Below are positions 18,963-26,482 of a stretch of 64,000 nucleotides of DNA, piece after piece. The DNA lies in assembly GCF_019795155.1 (NCBI RefSeq), contig NZ_JAILYN010000021.1, positions 1 to 64,000 on the forward strand. The letters are read 5' to 3'. The stretch comes from Marinobacterium arenosum (GTDB lineage: Bacteria > Pseudomonadota > Gammaproteobacteria > Pseudomonadales > Balneatricaceae). Position 1 is the stretch's first letter. Every line of letters begins with the position of its first letter. The position numbers and the translations under genes were made by a program. The notes below the pieces were generated by a model, which ran no database searches, was not told the origin of the DNA, and saw only the letters and a program-made list of their open reading frames with translations.

Positions 18963-19742
18963 TTATTTTCCAGTGAAGTTCGGTTTACGTTTTTCCATGA
19001 AGGCGGCGATGCCCTCATTGCGGTCTTCGGTGGCGGCCAGCAGCGTGAACGCCTTGCGCTCCAGGTTCAGGCCGCTGTCCAGCGTGGTGTCAAAGGCCTT
19101 CAGCAGCACCTCCTTGGCCAGCCGTACCGCCACCGGCGGTTTGCTGGCGATGGTGGTGGCCAGCTGGCGGGCCCGTTCGAGGGTCCGCTCCGGGATCACC
19201 ACCTCGCTGACCAGGCCGAACTCGCGTGCCTGCTCGGCGGAGATGAAAGTGCCGGACAGCACCAGCTGCATCGCCATCGACTTGCCAACGGTACGGATCA
19301 GCCGCTGGGTACCGCCGGCGCCCGGGATGATGCCGAGGTTGATCTCCGGCTGGCCAAACTGGGCGTTGTCGCCGGCGATCACGATGTCGCAGTGCATCAC
19401 CAGTTCGCAGCCGCCGCCCAGCGCGTAGCCGTTGACCGCCGCGATCAGCGGTTTCGGGAAGGCGGCGATCCGCTTCCAATAGGTCGGCCGCTTGTCGGAC
19501 AACATGCCGACCGCATCCAGCGCGGCCATCTCCTTGATGTCGGCGCCGGCGGCAAACACCTTGTCGCCGCCAGTGACCAGCACCGCCTTGACCTCATCGT
19601 TGTCGGCGACCTGGTCCAGCACGTCGGCCAGCTCCATCAGCAGCTGGTTGCGCAGCGCGTTATAGGCGTCCGGGCGGTTGAGGGTGATGGTCAGTACGCC
19701 GGCGTCGATCTCTGAGAGCTTGATGTCTTGCAGTTGCTGCAT
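18963..19742 (-). CDS. paaF: 2,3-dehydroadipyl-CoA hydratase
   Basis: A 259-residue enoyl-CoA hydratase of the PaaF type, hydrating 2,3-dehydroadipyl-CoA to 3-hydroxyadipyl-CoA. Both catalytic Glu residues are present, in ALGGGCELVM near residue 106 and GQPEINLGIIPGAGGTQR near residue 127. The protein is close in sequence to the second crotonase at 23271, so the functional split between them is inferred from operon position. A strong hairpin lies in the 106-bp gap before it. Confidence 0.92.
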   Translation of the reverse strand: MQQLQDIKLSEIDAGVLTITLNRPDAYNALRNQLLMELADVLDQVADNDEVKAVLVTGGDKVFAAGADIKEMAALDAVGMLSDKRPTYWKRIAAFPKPLIAAVNGYALGGGCELVMHCDIVIAGDNAQFGQPEINLGIIPGAGGTQRLIRTVGKSMAMQLVLSGTFISAEQAREFGLVSEVVIPERTLERARQLATTIASKPPVAVRLAKEVLLKAFDTTLDSGLNLERKAFTLLAATEDRNEGIAAFMEKRKPNFTGK

Positions 19743-19795
19743 GAATACCTACCGTTAAAACAAAGCATTGCCGAATAGAGCAGAAAAAGTGACAC

Positions 19796-19823
19796 AGTAT
19801 TTCCGGCCGGAACCGGAAATACT
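19796..19823 (-). promoter_or_regulatory. Intra-operon hairpin between the PaaA/C-like gene and paaF
   Basis: AGTATTTCCGG pairs perfectly with CCGGAAATACT (11 bp) around a 6-nt loop. On the minus-strand transcript it is followed 7 nt later by a short U-rich run (CACTTTTTC). It may be a partial terminator or an mRNA processing/stability element that sets different levels of the first gene and paaFGHIJK. Confidence 0.65.
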
Positions 19824-19848
19824 GGTAGGGTTATGAGATTACGGCTGC

Positions 19849-20619
19849 TTACTCGGCGCCGGGTACGACCAGGCCGAGGCGGGTCAGCATGTCGTTGACC
19901 TTGCCTTCCCACTCGTTCAGGCGGCTTTCATTGCTCTGTTTCAGCAGGCCGTAGCGGCGGAAGCGTTCGTTGTGCTCGGAGTCGGCACGGCCAAAGGTGG
20001 CCGCCACGCGCGGATACCAGTAGTCCACACAACCCTGGGCGGCGCTGGTGCCGTCGCGGTCGATGATGTTGGCCAGGCCGCGTTCGGCCAGCTCGGCATG
20101 ACGCTCCTCGCCCTTGATGATGTCGTCCATCACCTCCGCCAGCGGTGCGTAGGAGCAGTTGCGCAGCTCCTTCAGCTGGACGGTGGAGGCGGCCCCCATC
20201 AGGCTGCTCATCACCAGCGAGTCGGTCCAGCCTTCCAGCGGGTAGTGGAATACGTTCAGGCGCTTGTCGCCGCCGATACGGCGGTTGCCCAGATCCAGCG
20301 AGCGGCTCAGTCGGCCGGCCCAGCTGTGGGAGGCGACGTAGACGCCCGGGTTGACGCCGAACTCGTTCAGCAGGTTCAGCACTTTCTCGGCATGGTCGAA
20401 CTTGTCGGCCACGATCTGTGCCGCCACCTGGCGCTCGCGCAGGCCCGGGCCGTAGTTGATCATGTCGGCAAAACCGGCCGCGCCGGCCAGCTCGGAGTCG
20501 GCGAATACCACCATCAGGCGCATCAGCTCGGAACGGTAGCCGGAGGAGAGCTCTTCGCCCTGCTGGATCTTTTCACCCTTGGCGATGCGGTCAATCAGAG
20601 TCTTGTCATCCATTGCCAT
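19849..20619 (-). CDS. Lone PaaA/PaaC-like protein (PF05138 family), candidate monooxygenase component
   Basis: A 256-residue ferritin-like protein of the phenylacetate oxygenase PaaA/PaaC family. The block from residue 125 (HYPLEGWTDS...SYAPLAEVM) aligns with the PaaA NYPTLSWAD...SYGPYARAM region. Possible metal ligands are Glu43 (FADSE), His76, and the second ExxH at Glu171/His174 (GEERH). The first ExxH of PaaA (DEAGH) is replaced by DKFDH, with Lys73 in the Glu position, so a complete di-iron site is doubtful. It heads the minus paa operon, divergent from a flavodoxin gene. paaB, paaD and paaE are not in the window. It could be a PaaC-like scaffold whose partners lie elsewhere, or part of a different oxygenase. 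Confidence 0.72.
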   Translation of the reverse strand: MAMDDKTLIDRIAKGEKIQQGEELSSGYRSELMRLMVVFADSELAGAAGFADMINYGPGLRERQVAAQIVADKFDHAEKVLNLLNEFGVNPGVYVASHSWAGRLSRSLDLGNRRIGGDKRLNVFHYPLEGWTDSLVMSSLMGAASTVQLKELRNCSYAPLAEVMDDIIKGEERHAELAERGLANIIDRDGTSAAQGCVDYWYPRVAATFGRADSEHNERFRRYGLLKQSNESRLNEWEGKVNDMLTRLGLVVPGAE

Positions 20620-20943
20620 AGAAGCCTCATTCTGTACGAGCTGAATAGGGCACTGCCCGGCGTGCTCGTGTTGTTGTTCTCGAAGTCCTTGAACCAGCCA
20701 TTCAGTCAGGTAGTGAAGCTGATGACTTGTTCAAAGCCTGGCCAGGTTCTATCTATCGATGTATGGGAGAGTAACCCATAATGCGAAAGGGATACAATAT
20801 TTTAAATTGAGAATGTTCTTTCCGTATCACAAACTTTGGTGTATCTTCTGGACTCATCAAGAATAAGCATATTAGGTGGCTACGTATCTCAGTGACCCAA
20901 GCGTAGTAGACTGAGTCATATATAGCCTTTTTGGGAGGATCAG
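20620..20943. promoter_or_regulatory. Divergent promoter region of the phenylacetate cluster
   Basis: This 324-bp gene-free region separates the two arms of the cluster. It is AT-rich in its right half (around 20785-20935), unlike the GC-rich genes, and ends with a GGGAGGA ribosome-binding site for the flavodoxin gene. Short dyads are visible: CTACG/CGTAG at about 20880-20907, GACT-G-AGTC near 20911, and a direct GTATC repeat near 20822-20842. A CATATATAG element near 20918 could be the rightward -10. No regulator gene (PaaX/PaaR type) lies nearby. Confidence 0.5.
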
Positions 20944-21393
20944 ATGACTGATATCGCCATTTTGGTAGGTACCGAATCCGGCAACGCACAGATGGTGGCG
21001 GATGCCCTGCAGGAGGTTCTGGAGGAGCAGGGGCACGAGGTGACTCTGTTCGAGGAGCCGGATGTAGAGGAGATCGATTTCCCGAATCGTGACGTGGTAA
21101 TCATCAGCTGCTCCACCCACGGCGACGGCGAACTGCCGGACAACATCATTCCGATGTGCGACGCCCTGAAGGAGCAGAAGCCGGACCTGTCCCATATCCG
21201 TTACGGTGTGGTGGCGTTGGGTGACCAGACCTACCACCAGACGTTCTGCCAGGCGGGTAAGGATGTCGACGCGATCTTCGCCTCCTGTGGCGCGGTACGT
21301 GTTGGCGAACGGTTTGAAGTGGACGCCTGCACCCAGCCGCTGCCGGACGAAGACGCCCGTGAATGGGCCAAAGAGTGGCTGGAGCAGCTCTGA
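20944..21393 (+). CDS. Flavodoxin (MioC-like)
   Basis: A 149-residue flavodoxin-fold protein of the MioC type that should bind FMN and carry single electrons in the cytoplasm. The phosphate-binding loop is GTESGNAQM near residue 8, and the isoalloxazine-side loops are STHGDGELPDN near residue 58 and ALGDQTYHQTFCQAG near residue 88. It is the first gene of the plus arm, directly opposite the PaaA/C-like gene and followed by paaN. This suggests it delivers electrons to the cluster's oxygenase, with the reductase at 11887 as a possible donor. That role is inferred from position. Confidence 0.85.
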   Translation: MTDIAILVGTESGNAQMVADALQEVLEEQGHEVTLFEEPDVEEIDFPNRDVVIISCSTHGDGELPDNIIPMCDALKEQKPDLSHIRYGVVALGDQTYHQTFCQAGKDVDAIFASCGAVRVGERFEVDACTQPLPDEDAREWAKEWLEQL

Positions 21394-21486
21394 GCTGCCG
21401 CCTACGCCCTTGAATGCCAGGCCGACGCTCAAGCGCCGGCTTGATGTAAAAGAACAAGCTGACACGCCAATAAAGGGGAATACCCG

Positions 21487-23157
21487 ATGAGCGAGAACCT
21501 GTTTGCCAAACACCAGGACACTCTGCATGCCGCTGTGAACGCGATCCACAGCCGCGACTACTTCAGCCCGTATAAAGAGAGCCCGAGCCCGCGCGCCTAC
21601 GGCGAAACCGCCAACAAAGACGGCGAAAATGCCTTCAAGGCCCATATCGGTAGCGACTTTGAACTGCAGATGCCGGGGATCGTCGGCAAGGCAGGCAGCG
21701 AAAAGTCCCCCTACGGTTTTGATCTGAACGTGCAGTACCCGCTGGTCGATCTGGATCAGCTGCTGCCGGCGATGGATGAAGCCCGCAAGGCGTGGCGTGA
21801 TGTCGGTGTCGAAGGGCGGGTGGGTATCTGCCTGGAGATCCTCGAGCGGATCAACAAGGCCAGCTTCGAGATCGGTTATGCGGTGATGCACACCTCCGGC
21901 CAGGGCTTCATGATGGCGTTCCAGGCCGGTGGCCCGCACGCCCAGGACCGTGGCCTGGAAGCGGTGACCTACGCCTACGAGGCGATGACCTCGGCGCCGG
22001 GCACGGCGACCTGGACCAAGCCGCAGGGTAAGCATGATCCGCTGGTGATGGATAAGAAGTTCACCGTGGTCGGTCGTGGCATCGGCCTGGTGATCGGCTG
22101 CTCCACCTTCCCGACCTGGAACACCTACCCGGGGCTGTTCGCCTCGCTGGTGACCGGCAACCCGGTGATCGTCAAGCCGCACCCGGCGGCGATCCTGCCG
22201 GCGGCGATCTCGGTCAAGATCGCCCAGCAAGTGCTGGTCGAGCAGGGCCTGCCGCCGCATATCGTATCGATGGTCATCGACGAAGATCCGGCCAAGCCGT
22301 GCACCGCCGAACTGGCGCAGCGCGATGAGATCCGGCTGATCGATTTCACCGGCAACACCCCGTTCGGTAACTGGCTGGAGCAAAACTGCCGCCAGGCCCA
22401 GGTGTACACCGAGAAAGCCGGCGTCAACACCATCATCATCGACTCCACCGACGACTTCAAAGGGATGATCCGCAACCTGTCGTTCACGCTGAGCCTGTAC
22501 TCCGGCCAGATGTGTACCACGCCGCAGGATATCTTCGTCCCGGCCGGCGGTATCGAAACCGAAGACGGTCACAAGTCGTTTGACGAGGTGGCCCAGGCGA
22601 TCGCCACCGGCGTGACCAAGTTCCTGTCCGACCCGGAGCGTGCCGGCATGGTGCTGGGTGCGATCCAGGCCGAGGTGACCGCTACGCGTATCGAAGAGAG
22701 CAAGTCGCTGGGCACGGTGATCCGCGAATCCGAGGCACTGGAGAACCCCTGGTTCAAGGATGCCCGCGTGCACAGCCCGCTGATCATGACCATCGACGGT
22801 GACAAGGAAGAGACCTATATGCAGGAGCTGTTCGGCCCGATCAGCTTCGTGGTCAAGACCGCCGATACCGCCGAGTCGATCGCCCTGGCCAACAAGGCGG
22901 TTAAAGAGCACGGCGCCATCACCATGGGCTGCTACTCCACCGACGAGGCGGTGCTGGAGCAGATCGAGGAAGCGGCGCTGGATGCCGGCGTTGCCCTGTC
23001 CTGCAACCTGACCGGCGGCGTATTCGTCAACCAGAGCGCTGCGTTCAGTGACTTCCACGCCACCGGCGCCAACCCGGCGGCCAACGCCTGCCTGGCGGAC
23101 CTGGCATTCGTTGCCAACCGCTTCCGGGTGGTGCAGAGCCGCCGGCATCCGAAATAA
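21487..23157 (+). CDS. paaN: Phenylacetate degradation aldehyde dehydrogenase PaaN (stand-alone type)
   Basis: A 556-residue protein of the PaaN_2 type, an aldehyde dehydrogenase assigned to the ring-opening stage of phenylacetate degradation. Catalytic features are Asn in STFPTWNTYPG near residue 205, Glu in YTEKAGVN near residue 310, and the nucleophile Cys in SGQMCTTPQD near residue 342. Unlike the E. coli PaaZ fusion (about 680 residues) it lacks the C-terminal MaoC-like oxepin-CoA hydrolase domain. Ring hydrolysis must therefore come from another protein; the crotonase 113 bp downstream is a candidate. Confidence 0.88.
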   Translation: MSENLFAKHQDTLHAAVNAIHSRDYFSPYKESPSPRAYGETANKDGENAFKAHIGSDFELQMPGIVGKAGSEKSPYGFDLNVQYPLVDLDQLLPAMDEARKAWRDVGVEGRVGICLEILERINKASFEIGYAVMHTSGQGFMMAFQAGGPHAQDRGLEAVTYAYEAMTSAPGTATWTKPQGKHDPLVMDKKFTVVGRGIGLVIGCSTFPTWNTYPGLFASLVTGNPVIVKPHPAAILPAAISVKIAQQVLVEQGLPPHIVSMVIDEDPAKPCTAELAQRDEIRLIDFTGNTPFGNWLEQNCRQAQVYTEKAGVNTIIIDSTDDFKGMIRNLSFTLSLYSGQMCTTPQDIFVPAGGIETEDGHKSFDEVAQAIATGVTKFLSDPERAGMVLGAIQAEVTATRIEESKSLGTVIRESEALENPWFKDARVHSPLIMTIDGDKEETYMQELFGPISFVVKTADTAESIALANKAVKEHGAITMGCYSTDEAVLEQIEEAALDAGVALSCNLTGGVFVNQSAAFSDFHATGANPAANACLADLAFVANRFRVVQSRRHPK

Positions 23158-23171
23158 AGCGACAAGCGATT

Positions 23172-23210
23172 AGCTGCAAGCGGCAAGCCATTCGGCTGCT
23201 GCTTGCAGCT
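23172..23210. repeat. AGCTGCAAGC palindromic intergenic repeat
   Basis: AGCTGCAAGC (23172-23181) and GCTTGCAGCT (23201-23210) form a long imperfect hairpin, with further AGCTT/CAAGC-rich sequence up to about 23255. The family of AAGCTGCAAGC-type repeats is familiar from marine gammaproteobacteria and pseudomonads. It fills the 113-bp gap between paaN and the next crotonase gene. Confidence 0.6.
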
Positions 23211-23270
23211 TCAAGCTTTTAACTTACAGCTTGTGGCTTATCACTTTCAGCTTTCCCAAGGTTTGCTCCA

Positions 23271-24056
23271 ATGAATTTCGAAACCATCCAGGTAGAAGTC
23301 AATCAGGGTGTCGGCATTATCACCCTGAACCGTCCCAAGGCGATGAACGCGCTCAACGTTACCCTGACCCGCGAGGTTGGCGAGGCGGTTGATGCGTTCG
23401 AGCGGGACGACAATGTCGGTTGCATGATCATCACCGGCGGCGAACAGGTGTTTGCCGCCGGCGCCGATATCAAGGAGATGAAGGACCAGAACTTCGTCGA
23501 TCTGTACAGCCGCGATTTTCCCTATATCCAGCGCGACTGCTGGCGCGCCATCGACGACGCCCGCAAGCCGATTATTGCCGCGGTAGCCGGTTTCGCGCTG
23601 GGCGGTGGCTGCGAGATGGCGATGGCCTGTGACTTCATTATCGCCGCCGACAGTGCCAAATTTGGCCAGCCGGAGATCGGCATCGGCACCATGCCGGGCG
23701 CCGGCGGCACCCAGCGGCTGACCAAGGCGGTCGGTAAGGCCAAGGCGATGGAGCTCTGCCTGACCGGGCGGATGATGGATGCCGAGGAAGCCGAAAAGGC
23801 CGGCCTGGTCTCCCGTATCGTGCCGGCAGCCGAACTGGCCGAGCAGGCGTTCAAGACCGCCCGCAAGATCGCCGGTCACTCCCGTCCGGTGGTGATGCTG
23901 GTCAAGGAAGCGGTCAACATGGCGGTCGATGCCGATCTGCAGGATGGCCTGAAGTTCGAGCGCCGCACCTTTGAAGCCACCTTTGCCTTCGAAGACTGCA
24001 AGGAGGGCATGGCGGCATTTGCTGAAAAGCGTAAGCCGGAGTTCAAGCACTGCTGA
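23271..24056 (+). CDS. Enoyl-CoA hydratase (second crotonase of the cluster)
   Basis: A 261-residue crotonase. It carries GGEQVFAAGADIKEM near residue 58, ALGGGCEMAMACD near residue 105 and FGQPEIGIGTMPGAGGTQR near residue 130, with both catalytic Glu residues of true hydratases. It sits after paaN on the plus arm and is followed by a strong terminator, so it is the last gene of that transcript. It could be a second PaaF or supply a hydration step missing from the stand-alone PaaN; the sequence alone does not decide. Confidence 0.9.
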   Translation: MNFETIQVEVNQGVGIITLNRPKAMNALNVTLTREVGEAVDAFERDDNVGCMIITGGEQVFAAGADIKEMKDQNFVDLYSRDFPYIQRDCWRAIDDARKPIIAAVAGFALGGGCEMAMACDFIIAADSAKFGQPEIGIGTMPGAGGTQRLTKAVGKAKAMELCLTGRMMDAEEAEKAGLVSRIVPAAELAEQAFKTARKIAGHSRPVVMLVKEAVNMAVDADLQDGLKFERRTFEATFAFEDCKEGMAAFAEKRKPEFKHC

Positions 24057-24083
24057 GCGATGTTGCTGGGAATGTAGAGTTTC

Positions 24084-24119
24084 GGCCGCTATCTTCTCGC
24101 TGGGGATAGCGGCCTTTTT
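24084..24119 (+). terminator. Intrinsic terminator of the paa plus arm
   Basis: GGCCGCTATC (24084-24093) pairs perfectly with GATAGCGGCC (24105-24114), followed by five T residues. It lies 28 bp after the crotonase stop. Confidence 0.92.
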
Positions 24120-24195
24120 ACGTATTTATGTACTTATCGTTTTGTTCTCAGTTTTTTGCGTTCGTCGCTTAGCTGAGTAGCTTAGGGAGTAGGGG

Positions 24196-24477
24196 ATGAG
24201 CATTACCACTATCGAGATGGGCTATAGCGAGTGGCAGGCCCGCTTCAAGCCGCGAGTCATCAACGAGGGCGGTGAAAATCCGCTGATGGTCGAGGACGAG
24301 TTCCAGGCTGAGGAGTTGATGATGGAGGCCGGCGAAAACCGGGTCTGGACCCTGAAATATGCCGACGAAGGTGAGGGCGAAGTGCTGGTCAACGGCCTCT
24401 GGTCGGTGGGCTGCATCGGTTTCTTTATTACCGATGTCGAGTTCAAAGATGATGAAGACTACGTGGTAAGTGTATGA
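24196..24477 (+). CDS. Small acidic protein of unknown function
   Basis: A 93-residue, strongly acidic protein (about a quarter Asp/Glu) with no signal peptide. The middle has MVEDEFQAEEL and the C-terminal half reads like a small beta-rich fold (VWTLKYAD, VGCIGFFITDVEF). The last four bases (ATGA) overlap the start of the SDR gene, so the two are translationally coupled. I do not recognise the family; the coupling suggests it acts with the SDR. Confidence 0.7.
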   Translation: MSITTIEMGYSEWQARFKPRVINEGGENPLMVEDEFQAEELMMEAGENRVWTLKYADEGEGEVLVNGLWSVGCIGFFITDVEFKDDEDYVVSV

Positions 24478-25220
24478 AGCTGAAAGGAAAACGCGTCTGG
24501 ATTACCGGTGCCAGCAGTGGTATCGGTGAAGCCGCCGCGCGACTGCTGGCAAGCGAGGGCGCGGAGCTGGTGATCTCGGCCCGGCGCGAGGACAAGCTGC
24601 AGGCACTGTCCGAAGTGCTGATTGCTGAGGGCCATCAGGTGCATGTGGCGCCGGTCGACGTGTCCGATCGCCAGGCGATGGAAGCGGTCGGTGCCCGGCT
24701 GGCCGAGCTGGGCGGTATCGACATCCTGATCAACAACGCCGGCACCATGCCGATCAGCCCGATCATCAACGGCCGGGTGGACGAGTGGGAGCGGATGATC
24801 GACGTCAACATCAAGGGGGTGCTGTACGCGATCAACGCAGTCTACCCGGGCATGGCGGAGCGCAAGGATGGTCATATCGTCAACATCAGCTCGGTGGCGG
24901 CACGGCTGACCTACCAGAGCGCCGGCGTCTACGGTGGCACCAAGCATGCGGTGCGGGCGATCTCCGATACCTTGCGCAAGGAGGCGATCCGTTTTGGCGT
25001 GCGGGTGACAGACATCCAGCCCGGTTCGGTGGATACCGAGCTGCCGGACAGTATCGGCCATGACAAGATCCGCGCGGCGGTGAAGGACAACATGTATGCC
25101 GAGGATTCACCGATCCTGAAACCGGCGGATATCGCCAACGCCATCCTTTATGCAGTCAGTCAGCCGCCATACGTGGATGTCAGCGAACTGCTGATCCGGC
25201 CGCTGATCCAGGAAGATTGA
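24474..25220 (+). CDS. Short-chain dehydrogenase/reductase
   Basis: A 248-residue classical SDR that oxidises or reduces an alcohol/carbonyl with NAD(P). The cofactor motif is TGASSGIGEAAAR (residues 10-22), the structural NNAG is near residue 88, the catalytic Ser is in VNISSVAA near residue 138, and YGGTK near residue 152 supplies Tyr and Lys. An Arg-Arg pair after beta-2 (SARRED) favours NADP. It overlaps the preceding 93-residue ORF by 4 bp. Substrate unknown. Confidence 0.9.
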   Translation: MKLKGKRVWITGASSGIGEAAARLLASEGAELVISARREDKLQALSEVLIAEGHQVHVAPVDVSDRQAMEAVGARLAELGGIDILINNAGTMPISPIINGRVDEWERMIDVNIKGVLYAINAVYPGMAERKDGHIVNISSVAARLTYQSAGVYGGTKHAVRAISDTLRKEAIRFGVRVTDIQPGSVDTELPDSIGHDKIRAAVKDNMYAEDSPILKPADIANAILYAVSQPPYVDVSELLIRPLIQED

Positions 25221-25349
25221 TTACCAGCCTTTTTCCGAAAACGCATTGTTTCAGGATTGACGGCTGGTCGGGTACCGCCCGGTTGCTACACTTGGCGGTA
25301 CGCGCAGTGCCTCCTTGCCCTGCGCGAATGAAACGAGCGGAGGTTAAGG

Positions 25350-25901
25350 ATGACATTTCTGGTGTTTGGCTTGGTGCTGTTTTTTGCGGTTCACCTGCTA
25401 CCGCTGAGCCAACAGCGTGAAGTCCTGGTCGCCCGGCTGGGGCGGGGGGCTTACCTCGGGCTGTTTTCCGCACTGTCGCTGGCCGGTTTGCTGCTGATGA
25501 TCCATGGCTACCGCCAGTCGGATCCGGTGCAACTCTGGATACCGGTTTCCTTTGCCCGCCCGCTGGCACATGTGCTGATGCCGTTCGCCTTTGTCCTGCT
25601 GGTCTCCGCCTACCTGCCCGGCAAGCTGCGGCGATGGCTGCGCCATCCGATGCTGCTGGCCACCCTGATCTGGGCCGGCGTTCACCTGCTGGCCAACGGT
25701 GACCTGGCTTCGACGCTGATCTTCGCTGCTTTCCTTGTTTATGCACTGGTCGATATAGTTTTCAGCCGCCCGCGCCAGACGCTGGTGCCGCAGGGCGAGC
25801 CGCGGGTACTGTTCGACCTGCTGGCGCTGCTAGTTGGCCTGCTCGGCTATTTTGCAGTGATGTTCGGCCACCAGGCACTGTTCGGCGTGACAGTGATCTG
25901 A
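25350..25901 (+). CDS. NnrU-family membrane protein
   Basis: A 183-residue integral membrane protein of the NnrU family, named for a nitrite/nitric-oxide regulated gene and related to plant zeta-carotene isomerase Z-ISO. About five transmembrane helices are visible. Conserved pieces include FFAVHLLPL near residue 11, HVLMPFAFVLL near residue 75 and the WAGVHLLANGD motif near residue 109, whose His residues could bind haem. The exact role in bacteria is not settled. Confidence 0.85.
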   Translation: MTFLVFGLVLFFAVHLLPLSQQREVLVARLGRGAYLGLFSALSLAGLLLMIHGYRQSDPVQLWIPVSFARPLAHVLMPFAFVLLVSAYLPGKLRRWLRHPMLLATLIWAGVHLLANGDLASTLIFAAFLVYALVDIVFSRPRQTLVPQGEPRVLFDLLALLVGLLGYFAVMFGHQALFGVTVI

Positions 25902-26482
25902 TTCCTTTGATCCCTGTCCTCACGTCTTGATTATGATTCATCACGGATTAGCGGGAATCATATACATCAGGTGAAAAATCGGCGCGTAGGCACAAAAAAC
26001 GTGCCCACCCTACAAGGTTAAGGTTCTTCTCGGATTAATGGGAAACGTCTACGTCAGGTACAAACTTGCCGTTGGCACCCCGTTCTACGCCGACTCTGAG
26101 CGACCTGGCCGGCCGCTCCCTAGCACGGCGCGATACAGCGGCGATCAGGCAAAAAGCTGTCTGAGTGAGGTACGAGCGAGTTCTTTTTGCCAGCCGATGG
26201 AGCGAGTCGCGCACCCAAACTCAAGGGCATAAACGCAGGATCAGACGCTCAGTGGAGGCAAACGGGATTGTAGGGGAGCGCCCAGCTGCGGGCGGCCAGC
26301 CGGCGGTAGCCCTTGACTCGCCAGCAGGCGCAACCCCAGCTTGGTCGCAGGTGACAAACCGGGGGAATCGCCAGATTGCCGGACCACTCAGGGCACGTCT
26401 CCCTCTTCCTACTACTTGGCTTTGCAAGCCTGCTGCATGCACCGGATTCGAGGTTTTCCCGCTAAAGCGCGAAGGACCTTAA
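25902..26482. other. 581-bp gene-free region with inverted repeats
   Basis: No ORF here has convincing coding character. Visible structures are a GTAGG...CCTAC repeat (25986-26012) containing GGCACAAAAAACGTGCC, a family seen between genes in many gammaproteobacteria, and GGCAAAAAG (26148-26156) paired with CTTTTTGCC (26183-26191). The 26150-26480 part is GC-rich and mixed in composition and might be a relic or an untranslated RNA. An ORF on the minus strand (26221-26442) has an Arg/Pro/Ala-rich composition typical of spurious translation. Confidence 0.45.

Noticed and set aside
20872-23148. 758-codon open frame antisense to flavodoxin and paaN
   Set aside because: Long antisense frames are common in GC-rich genes. 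The plus strand carries clear flavodoxin and PaaN motifs, while the antisense product is rich in His/Arg/Gly/Val with no domain.
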